Program-made: the position numbers and the translations under genes
Part shown: piece after piece, positions 6,744-12,504 of the stretch
Layout: each line of letters opens with the position of its first letter
Position numbering within the stretch: position 1 is the first letter of the stretch
The notes under the pieces: generated by a model
Databases searched by the model: none
What the model was told of the DNA's origin: nothing
What the model saw: the letters and a program-made list of their open reading frames with translations, nothing else
DNA from: Actinomycetota bacterium
GTDB taxonomy: Bacteria > Actinomycetota > Acidimicrobiia > Acidimicrobiales > BP-101
DNA length: 12,504 bases
Assembly (NCBI GenBank): GCA_030838265.1
Contig: JAUTXA010000175.1
Location: 1-12,504 of the forward strand
Direction: 5' to 3'

Positions 6744-8255
6744 TCACAGGTCGCGCCCCAGGAACTTGTCGGTGACGAAGGGCGACTTGGCCTTGAAGTC
6801 GATGAAGGTGTTGCGCTCGTACTCCAGCACGTAGGACTGCATCTGGCCGTTGCCGCCGTGATTGCCCGGTCGCCACGTGACCGACGGCGAGAGACCGGAC
6901 AGGTCGTAGGTCCCGGAGTCGAGCGTGGCTTGGAGGCCGGCCCGCGTCACGTTGGGGCCAAGCCGGCGCAGGGCCTCGACCAGGACCTCCATCCCGACAT
7001 AGGCGCCCTCGGTGAACGAGTTCGACGTGTCGAGGCTCGGGTCGCCCGCCTTCACGGTGCCCGAGTACCGGGTGACCGCCGGGATCGTGTCGTAGGGGGC
7101 GATAGGAGGATTGAAGCTGGTCCACACCTCCATGCCGTTGCACACCGCGTCGCACTGGCGGGCGAAGTCGGCGTTGAAGAGTGGCTCTGGACCCATGGTT
7201 CGCTGAAGGGGCGCGATCCCACCGTTCTTCGTCAGCCAGGTCAGCGCCGTCTTGGGCTCGAGGAGCAACACGACGTAGTCGCAGCTCGGATAGGCGCCAC
7301 CCGGAGGGTTGGGCTCAGGGTGGAAGCCCGAGCTCGAGTTCGTCTTCCCGCAGGACGAGTTGAAGCTCTGCACCTCGGACGAATACGACGGCTGGCCCGA
7401 CTGGACGGCGCAGAACGTGCCGCCACACCGGCTGAGGCTGCCGTCAAAGCCGGCGATGTCATGGCCGGTCAAGCGCTTCACGGCCTCGTTGAAGGCGTGA
7501 GCGCCCTCGACGCCGAACTTGTAGTCGCTCTCGAAGACGATGCCGAAGGTGCGCGCTCCTCGGGCGTAGGCCTCCTGGGCCATGATGTGCATCGTCGACA
7601 CCGTCGACGATGCGACGGGCCAGACCCAGGGGTCGCTGTACTGGCTCTTCACCATGCCGTCGGCGCCGATGAGCGGGATCTTTCCGGTGCGCAAGTCGCC
7701 GGCCCGGATCAAGGCGTCGACCCCCTGAGAGGACGGGCTGACGGCCAAGGCGAAGGTGTTCTTGGCGATCAGCGACCGCAAGTAGGTCAGCCCCTGGCTG
7801 GCGTTCCAACCGTCGTCGACCATCTGCAGATCGAGCAGGCGGCCGCAGACGCCTCCTTGGCGGTTCACCGAATCGACCACCGCCTGCATGGCGGTCGGGG
7901 CACCGCCCAGGAATGCCGAGCCGATGCCGGAGCGCACCACCGTGGCGCCGAGCTTGATCGACGTGGCCGTAACGCCGACGTCAGTGGCGCCGCCGTTGCG
8001 CCCGGCCGCGCAGGCCAGGCCCGCGGCCGAGGCCCCCCGGGCCCCAGCCGCCTGCGAGGCTCCGGCCGCGCCACCCGGCCCGGCCGCCAGGCTTTGTGCG
8101 TCTGAGCCCAGCGTGCCGGCCTCGGCCTGGCTGACCGTGCGGGTGCGCGTCAGGTAGTGCGGCGAGCGGGCCACCATCGACAGCGACACCGCGGCCAGGG
8201 CGAAGACCAGGGCGAGGCGCGTGGAGCGCGAGACGACGAAGCGGCGGCCGAGCAT
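6744..8255 (-). CDS. Periplasmic-binding-protein-like substrate receptor of the Liv-type importer
   Basis: This 503-residue protein resembles the LivK/type I periplasmic binding fold (Peripla_BP_6 class). Landmarks are VGVTATSIKLGATVVRSG (93-110), FLGGAPTAMQAVVDSVNRQG (115-134), AVSPSSQGVDALI (171-183) and the domain-2 stretch ARTFGIVFESDYKFGVEG (234-251). An N-terminal hydrophobic helix (about 13-28) follows a basic start, but no lipobox cysteine is present; it may be released or stay membrane-anchored. Residues 40-90 are a low-complexity Ala/Gly/Ser region. Eight cysteines (82, 137, 277, 282, 302, 325, 368, 372) are many for this family and suggest disulphides. It is longer than the usual ~400 aa, mainly because of the N-terminal linker and a Cys/Ser/Pro-rich insert near 277-325. 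It lies 13 bases upstream of the permease fusion and 6 bases downstream of the propeller gene. The ligand is unknown. Confidence 0.88.
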   Translation of the reverse strand: MLGRRFVVSRSTRLALVFALAAVSLSMVARSPHYLTRTRTVSQAEAGTLGSDAQSLAAGPGGAAGASQAAGARGASAAGLACAAGRNGGATDVGVTATSIKLGATVVRSGIGSAFLGGAPTAMQAVVDSVNRQGGVCGRLLDLQMVDDGWNASQGLTYLRSLIAKNTFALAVSPSSQGVDALIRAGDLRTGKIPLIGADGMVKSQYSDPWVWPVASSTVSTMHIMAQEAYARGARTFGIVFESDYKFGVEGAHAFNEAVKRLTGHDIAGFDGSLSRCGGTFCAVQSGQPSYSSEVQSFNSSCGKTNSSSGFHPEPNPPGGAYPSCDYVVLLLEPKTALTWLTKNGGIAPLQRTMGPEPLFNADFARQCDAVCNGMEVWTSFNPPIAPYDTIPAVTRYSGTVKAGDPSLDTSNSFTEGAYVGMEVLVEALRRLGPNVTRAGLQATLDSGTYDLSGLSPSVTWRPGNHGGNGQMQSYVLEYERNTFIDFKAKSPFVTDKFLGRDL

Positions 8256-8261
8256 CGGTGA

Positions 8262-10922
8262 CTACTGGCCCGGCAAGCCGGAGCGGATCAGGGCGCGCCG
8301 GCGCACGCCGATGTAGAGCGGGGCGAGAAGGAGCACCCAGGCGGCCAGCACGGTGGCGAAGTCGCGGGGCCCGAACACCCACCGCAGCCCCTTGGCCAGC
8401 CTCTCGACCACCTTGCGGAGAATCGTCTTGGGGGCAGCCCCGGGGGCACCCGGGACCACGATCCCGGGACGGCCGACCGCGCTGCCACCGGGGACGGAGA
8501 TGGCGCCGGGCTCGGCGCTGTTCGCGACCGGGGCGCCGCCGTGGGGCAGCAACGAGATCCGGTAGGTGGCCGTCGCCGTCACCCCGGCCAAGTCGAGCAC
8601 GACGCCGGACGAGGCGAACTCGTTGGCGGCCAGTCGCAGCTCGATGGCCGGCATGGTCAGATCGTCGGCCGCCTTGTCGAAGACGAGCTGCTCGCCGATC
8701 TGGCGCCAGCGGTCTTCCTCGAGCGAGGCGGTCGTGCCCTTCTGGCTGCCGTGCAGGTACGTGGGCTCGGGGCTGGGCAGGCTCGCCCTCACGCGCGGTC
8801 CGAGCGCCTGGTTGATGGCGTTCACGACCTTGGCCGGATCACACTCCGCGAAGTCGCGGCACTGGTAGATCACGCTCTTGTGGTCCGGCGCCACGATGCG
8901 GACGCCTGCGAAGCGACGCTGGTAGTCGGTCGAGGCCGACCCGGGACGACCGTGGGCGACAGCCTTGACGGTGGCCACGGCCTGGCCGATGAAGACCTGG
9001 TCGGCGATGTTGACGTTGTCCGCAGAGGCGCTGGCCAGCGACGTGGCGCCGCGGGCCGCGTCGGGCTGGAGGGTGACCGAGGCAGTCGACCGCCCAACCG
9101 CGATGCCGAGGGCGTCGAGGTCGATGCGGTCGGCCTCGGCCTTGGCGGTGCTCGAAAGGTCATCGAAGTTGCAGCGGGCGCTGGCGCTCCCGCGAGAGGT
9201 GAGGCCCGGCTCGTTGGCCGAGCCCACGTCGGACGGCCCACCGAAGGTCGAGCAGGTGGCCGGGGCGTAGGGCCAGTGCGGGTGTTGATCGGCCGACTTG
9301 GTTCCCATCCCGCTGTACACGGCCTGGGCGATGGGGTGTTGGCGAATCGTCGAGAGGTCGGTCTCGAGGGCGTTGTTGCGATCGGCCACCTCGGCCGTGG
9401 CCTGCACGCCGGAGCTGCTCATCTTGGCTTCGCTCACCCGGGCCAGCCGGATGGCCCGTCCGCCCTCGGCCAGGCGGAGGCCAGCCTGCTCGGCGTAGGC
9501 CGAGCGCAGGGTGCCGCCCGCCAGGGCGCTCGAGTTGTCGGCCACCCCGATCGGACCACCCACCCAGTCGATCCGGGTGCCGTAGGCCCCGCCCTGGGAC
9601 GAGTACGACGCTTGGGTGACGCCGCGAGCCTCGGCCACGTCGGCGACGCCTTGGTCGGGGTCGAAGGGGACGGGCTTCTTGTAGCTGGGGAGGTTGTCCT
9701 GCATCGCTGTCCACGTGGTGGTGGTGCCGTCGGCACCGACGATCGGCAGGAACACCCGCCCCGTCTGGGAATCGGCCACGATCGGCAGCGAGTGAGCCGC
9801 GCTCGGGCAGTCGATGCTCGGGACCATGGCCCCGGGCGGGACCGGTGCCGCCGATCCGGCGTCGACACTGAGGAGGCCGCCGGAGACCTTTTCGGTGCAG
9901 AGGTAGACGCGCCCGAGCCCGGGGTCGACCCCGATGGAGCTTCCCGCGCCGGGAAGGACGAGGCCGACGAAGGCGCCATGCTTCGAGTCGAACGTAGCCA
10001 GGAGCTCGTTCTCCGAGAGGAGGAAGAGGCGGCCGCTGGCCGGGTCGAAGACGGCCTTCTCGGGGAGAACGGGCGCGTCGTACGTCGCCACGTCGGCCGC
10101 CGAAGGCTTGCTCGCACCAGCCGGAAGGATGAGCACCTCGGAGATGCCCGTCGGGCTGGCGTTGCAACCGAAGACCAGGTGGCCGTCGAAGTGGCCGAGC
10201 GGCGACGATGCGTTCTTGTCTCCGAAGAGGGTCGAGCACCCGGGAACCTGCATGGTCCACAACGCCCGGCCGTCGGACGCCGAGATGGCCTCGAGGAAGA
10301 TGGCGCCCGCGTAGCTGGTCGCCGTGTTCACATCCATGGCAGGTGCGACCACCACGGCGTAGAGGATGTCGGATCCAGCGTCGTAGTCGAGGCCCTCGAC
10401 GCTGAAGTCGGCGCCTCCCACCACCGGGTCGGGGATGGCGTAGGCCTGGCCTGCGAAGTGGCCGGCCTGGCCGTCGAGGATGGCGATCTGGGGCGCCTGG
10501 GTGTTGGCGTCGCGGAACGGATAGAAGAGCCGATGCCGCGTCGCGTCGACGGCGGCGAGGGAGTAGTTCAGGTGGGCGCCGGCGCCGCGCAGCGGGCTGA
10601 CCACCAGGGGGACGATGCTGCCGAGCGTCGACACCTTCGCCCGCACGGCGAGGCTGTCGAGATCGCGAATCTCGATCGTGGTGCCGCCGACGTCGCCACT
10701 CACCTGGTAGAGGAGGCGACCCGGTGAGTCGACGTACAGGGGCCCGGTCGAAGGAAAGTGCCCAACCGGTTGCAGGCGCTCGTTACCGGCCCGGGCGGGG
10801 ATGGCTGCGGCCAGGCCGAGGAGCACGAGACCAGCCAGCCCGAGGCGCCCGACCCGGGAACGACCGACCCCCGGCTGCCGCCGAAGCGACAGCCGGGTGA
10901 CGATCGAGCTCGTGGTGGTCAC
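8262..10922 (-). CDS. Exported, C-terminally membrane-anchored propeller-like protein, unknown function
   Basis: I cannot name a family for this 886-residue protein. A long basic N-terminus (with RR pairs) leads into a hydrophobic core and a signal peptidase I-like site ARA|G near residue 45. Residues 55-420 carry a recurring strand motif of the form (V/F)D-x(3-5)-R-(L/V)-(F/Y): YVDSPGRLLY, AVDATRHRLFY, VFDPASGRLFLL, GVDPGLGRVYLC and VADSQTGRVFLPI, plus LDYDAGSDILYAV. This spacing fits a YVTN/NHL-like beta-propeller. Residues 430-800 are a second Ala/Ser-rich region with a CRDFAEC pair (688-694). A Pro/Gly-rich stretch (805-830), a basic helix, and a membrane helix at about 854-873 followed by RRR complete it, so the bulk should face outside. 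Start GTG 10922 has no clear ribosome binding site. Position within the importer operon suggests a partner of the receptor; that is inference. Confidence 0.78.
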   Translation of the reverse strand: MTTTSSIVTRLSLRRQPGVGRSRVGRLGLAGLVLLGLAAAIPARAGNERLQPVGHFPSTGPLYVDSPGRLLYQVSGDVGGTTIEIRDLDSLAVRAKVSTLGSIVPLVVSPLRGAGAHLNYSLAAVDATRHRLFYPFRDANTQAPQIAILDGQAGHFAGQAYAIPDPVVGGADFSVEGLDYDAGSDILYAVVVAPAMDVNTATSYAGAIFLEAISASDGRALWTMQVPGCSTLFGDKNASSPLGHFDGHLVFGCNASPTGISEVLILPAGASKPSAADVATYDAPVLPEKAVFDPASGRLFLLSENELLATFDSKHGAFVGLVLPGAGSSIGVDPGLGRVYLCTEKVSGGLLSVDAGSAAPVPPGAMVPSIDCPSAAHSLPIVADSQTGRVFLPIVGADGTTTTWTAMQDNLPSYKKPVPFDPDQGVADVAEARGVTQASYSSQGGAYGTRIDWVGGPIGVADNSSALAGGTLRSAYAEQAGLRLAEGGRAIRLARVSEAKMSSSGVQATAEVADRNNALETDLSTIRQHPIAQAVYSGMGTKSADQHPHWPYAPATCSTFGGPSDVGSANEPGLTSRGSASARCNFDDLSSTAKAEADRIDLDALGIAVGRSTASVTLQPDAARGATSLASASADNVNIADQVFIGQAVATVKAVAHGRPGSASTDYQRRFAGVRIVAPDHKSVIYQCRDFAECDPAKVVNAINQALGPRVRASLPSPEPTYLHGSQKGTTASLEEDRWRQIGEQLVFDKAADDLTMPAIELRLAANEFASSGVVLDLAGVTATATYRISLLPHGGAPVANSAEPGAISVPGGSAVGRPGIVVPGAPGAAPKTILRKVVERLAKGLRWVFGPRDFATVLAAWVLLLAPLYIGVRRRALIRSGLPGQ

Positions 10923-10953
10923 GATGGGCCCCAGTCTCCGCGTGACCGACGAA

Positions 10954-11676
10954 TCAGCCGAGGGTGAGGGCGCCCGACGAGATGACGATCGAGCCGGCCG
11001 CCGGGATGTTGGCGTTGGAGCAGTCAGGAAGACCCGAGGCGGGGATGAATGCAGCCGCCGAGATGCCTTGGGCCCCGGGATCGCTCACGGAACCAGCCGA
11101 CGTGGTGACGGTGGCGCCCTTGAGGCCGATCACGGCCGACAGCCCGACCCGGCTCCACCAGAACCCGGAGCTGATGGTGGCCGAGGTGATGGGGGTGGTG
11201 TCGAAAAGGCCGGTGCCGGTCACGGTGATGGTCAGCGTGCCTTGGGCGTCGCCGTAGGTGGCGCCGTTGCTGCCGTCAGGGCCGGTCTGGCACGGCTCGG
11301 TGTAGCCGTAGTTGCCCGACAGGGCGCCCTGGCCGGCGAACGAGAACGTGTGCCCGCCGCCACTGGCCCCGCCGACGAAGGTGGTCACGTTGCGACCGGT
11401 GCCGGGGCCGAGGGTCGAGTAGATGGTCCCGGCGCAGCTGTAGCCCGCGGCCGCGCCGGACGGGTACTTGCCGATGGCATCGAGGGGCTGTCCGCCGCCG
11501 CCGCCCGCGCACGGGAACTTGCTGTTGAGGGACGGGCTGAACACGGTCGCCGCTTGGCTGCCGCCCGCGCCGGGGGCGGCACCAGAAGGTGCGATCCCGC
11601 CCACCATCAGAAAGAGGCCGGCGGCCGCGGCCGCCACCCCCATCAACATCCGCTTCGAGCGCAAAAAGCGCATCAT
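10954..11676 (-). CDS. Small secreted protein, unknown function; first gene of the importer cluster
   Basis: This 240-residue protein has a classical signal peptide: MMRFLRSKRM, a hydrophobic core LMGVAAAAAGLFLMVGG and a probable cleavage near SGAAPG (31-36). The mature part is rich in Gly, Ser, Thr and short beta-prone stretches (TLTITVTGTGLFDT; SGFWWSRVGLSAVIGLKGAT). It has five cysteines (56, 81, 129, 219 and none in the tail otherwise visible), so disulphides are possible. No catalytic motif and no cell-wall sorting signal were seen. The start is one of two tandem ATGs, 11676 or 11673; AGAGGAGA is 2 or 5 bases away, and the second ATG has the better spacing. The open frame continues upstream to 11856 but that extension lacks coding character and would hide the signal peptide. 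The downstream propeller gene starts 31 bases after its stop. A structural or binding role outside the cell is inferred. Confidence 0.78.
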   Translation of the reverse strand: MMRFLRSKRMLMGVAAAAAGLFLMVGGIAPSGAAPGAGGSQAATVFSPSLNSKFPCAGGGGGQPLDAIGKYPSGAAAGYSCAGTIYSTLGPGTGRNVTTFVGGASGGGHTFSFAGQGALSGNYGYTEPCQTGPDGSNGATYGDAQGTLTITVTGTGLFDTTPITSATISSGFWWSRVGLSAVIGLKGATVTTSAGSVSDPGAQGISAAAFIPASGLPDCSNANIPAAGSIVISSGALTLG

Positions 11677-11690
11677 GTCTCCTCTCGAGG
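11674..11690 (-). promoter_or_regulatory. Strong ribosome binding site deciding the start of the secreted-protein gene
   Basis: On the minus strand GAGAGGAGACATGATG places an AGGAG core just before tandem ATG codons. It is the clearest Shine-Dalgarno sequence in the cluster and rules out the longer open frame that begins at 11856. Confidence 0.7.
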
Positions 11691-11889
11691 TGAAACGTCG
11701 GGGCTTGCTTGTGTCAGGGGATGGGTCATCGCATGGGTCGACAGGCGCTCCGCTCGCCGGTGCGAGGGCGCGGCCGAGGGCGCGGTGAAGCGGCGCGACC
11801 TGCGCGACCGGATCCCCAAGCCCTGGATCTCCACGACATTCCCCCTTGACCAGCACCTGCCCAAACCCGGCCTACCGGTCGCTCCGCCC

Positions 11890-11907
11890 AGAGGTGAAGC
11901 AACCTCT
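11890..11907 (-). repeat. Short perfect hairpin in the leader
   Basis: Arms AGAGGT and ACCTCT (11907-11902 and 11895-11890 on the minus strand) surround a 6-base loop TGCTTC. It follows the three-way element by 12 bases. There is no T-run after it, so it is not a standard intrinsic terminator; it may be a further part of a structured leader. Confidence 0.35.
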
Positions 11908-11919
11908 CAAGCGTTACTT

Positions 11920-11985
11920 TTCGCCGGAGTCACCCCGGACTCCTTCGCCCGCCGCGAGGCAATTCGGCGGTATTTTTCCGGCGAA
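11920..11985 (-). promoter_or_regulatory. Possible structured RNA leader: three-way junction of inverted repeats
   Basis: Read on the minus strand, an outer stem TTCGCC/GGCGAA (11985-11980 with 11925-11920) encloses two hairpins. One is CCGCCG/CGGCGG (11970-11965 with 11954-11949) around a 10-base loop AATTGCCTCG. The other is GGAGTC/GACTCC (11943-11938 with 11931-11926) around a 6-base loop CGGGGT. All three stems are perfect. The outer stem can be extended to 8 pairs (TTCGCCGG/CCGGCGAA) if two pairs of the second hairpin open. It lies 244 bases upstream of the secreted-protein start. I matched it to no known riboswitch class; in such GC-rich DNA chance pairing is a real alternative. Confidence 0.35.
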
Positions 11986-12031
11986 CTGCCCAAAAGGTCC
12001 GGACTTGGCAGCCCCAGCCGCCGCCCGGCGC

Positions 12032-12504
12032 TCAGTCGAGCAAGGACGCCAGGTCGTCAGCCACGACGTCAGGAGCCGGGTCGACCGGGAGGTCCCCGCG
12101 GCCGGTCACGCCACTCAAGACCAGGGCGAAGCGGGCCCCCAGGCGGCGGGCCAGCAAGCCATCGGTCGACGGGCGGTCGCCGACCACGGTGTCGATGGCG
12201 CCGAACCGCTGGCGCACCAGCTCGGCCACCGGGGCGAAGGGCTTGCCCGCCACCTCGGCCCGGGCCCCCGACGCGTAGGCGACCGCAGCCAGGATCGATC
12301 CGCCGCCGGGAATGGGGCCGCTGGGCGTGGGGTAGGTAGGGTCGTCGTTGGTGCCGATCAGGCGGGCCCCGGACCGCACGGCGCGGAAGGCGGCGGTCAG
12401 CCGGTCGTAGTCGAACTCGCGATGCCACCCGACCACCACGGCGTCGACCCGGCCCTGCCGGACGGTGCGCACCCCTCGACGCTGGAGGGCCTCGTCGACG
12501 CCAA
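12032..12504 (-). CDS. HAD superfamily (class IIA, NagD-like) phosphatase, C-terminal part (cut by window edge)
   Basis: These enzymes are Mg-dependent cytoplasmic phosphatases of small phosphorylated metabolites; the mycobacterial homologue Rv1692 is described as a glycerol-3-phosphate phosphatase. The visible 157 codons contain the end of the C2 cap and the core: AVVVGWHREFDYDRL, RLIGTNDDPTYPTPSGPIPG, PGGGSILAAVAYASG, the core lysine motif GKPFAPVAE, the metal-binding loop VVGDRPSTDGLLARRLG, and LVLSGVTGRGDLP. The N-terminal DxD nucleophile motif lies beyond 12504. An internal GTG at 12472 is not the start, since the frame runs open to the window end as GVDEALQRRGV. The exact substrate cannot be deduced. 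In mycobacteria such a gene lies close to tlyA, while here it is about 11 kb from it. Confidence 0.9.
   Translation of the reverse strand, partial: GVDEALQRRGVRTVRQGRVDAVVVGWHREFDYDRLTAAFRAVRSGARLIGTNDDPTYPTPSGPIPGGGSILAAVAYASGARAEVAGKPFAPVAELVRQRFGAIDTVVGDRPSTDGLLARRLGARFALVLSGVTGRGDLPVDPAPDVVADDLASLLD

Larger units (their letters stand above)
11677..12031 (-). other. 355-base intergenic stretch, probable leader and promoter region of the importer cluster
   Basis: No gene is supported here. The part nearest 12000 holds several inverted repeats, described separately. The stretch 11691-11889 is high-GC and shows nothing I can name. No TANNNT-type -10 with a matching -35 was found on the minus strand, so the promoter of the six-gene cluster is not located. 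No terminator with a T-run was seen after the phosphatase gene either, so read-through from it remains possible. Confidence 0.6.

Noticed and set aside
8541..10727. Long open frame (728 codons) on the plus strand opposite the propeller gene
   Set aside because: Its translation is Arg/Gly/Val/Glu-rich with no domain, and the opposite strand has a signal peptide, repeats and membrane anchor. High GC makes stop-free antisense frames common.
11890..11985. Known riboswitch such as c-di-GMP-I or ydaO (c-di-AMP)
   Set aside because: The conserved core bases I remember for these classes (for example GGGACGCAAAGC for c-di-GMP-I) are absent; the element is kept only as an unclassified structure.
11997..12010. 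Palindrome around GTCCGGAC just after the phosphatase gene as a terminator
   Set aside because: The stem is short, has no useful loop and is not followed by a T-run on the minus strand.
10801..12339. 512-codon plus-strand open frame across the leader and secreted-protein gene
   Set aside because: Low-complexity Arg/Gly-rich translation, antisense to a gene with a strong ribosome binding site and signal peptide.
1..12504. tRNA, rRNA, CRISPR arrays, insertion sequences
   Set aside because: No cloverleaf, rRNA segment, regularly spaced repeat or transposase-like protein was seen on either strand.

Overview
This is a high-GC, gene-dense bacterial window. It looks like an actinobacterium, and the order of genes plus the style of secreted proteins suggest an Acidimicrobiia-like lineage. 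The taxonomic call is an inference from G+C content, the tlyA-nadK pair and the actinobacterial-type transporter fusion; no rRNA is present to settle it. Almost all genes lie on the minus strand, so the text runs from high to low coordinates.

Right edge (12504 to 12032): the C-terminal part of a HAD-family (NagD-like) phosphatase. A 355-base non-coding stretch follows, with several inverted repeats that can be drawn as a three-way RNA junction on the minus strand. Next is a tight six-gene minus-strand cluster (11676 to 2368): a small secreted protein; a large exported, C-terminally anchored, propeller-like protein; a substrate-binding protein; a single polypeptide fusing both permeases and one ATPase of a branched-chain amino-acid (HAAT/Liv) type ABC importer; a Gly/Ser-linker lipoprotein; and the second ATPase (LivF). 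Gaps inside the cluster run from an 8-base overlap to 31 bases, so one transcript is likely. The exported accessory proteins are the least familiar part of the window and may form a cell-surface capture complex for the importer. Its substrate cannot be read from the sequence.

Left part: a rhomboid intramembrane protease on the plus strand converges on livF. It is divergent from a minus-strand group made of a phasin-like coiled-coil protein with a histone-H1-like lysine tail, the rRNA 2'-O-methyltransferase TlyA, and NAD kinase (cut by the left edge). The two divergent genes each have a TANNNT -10-like hexamer 8 bases before the start codon, which fits leaderless transcripts. TlyA has no ATG, GTG or TTG near its expected N-terminus; the best start is a CTG overlapping the upstream stop codon.

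HAD phosphatase, tlyA and NAD kinase genes are close neighbours in mycobacteria (from memory: Rv1692, Rv1694, Rv1695). Here about 10 kb of transporter and rhomboid genes separates the phosphatase from tlyA, so this block may be a lineage-specific insertion.
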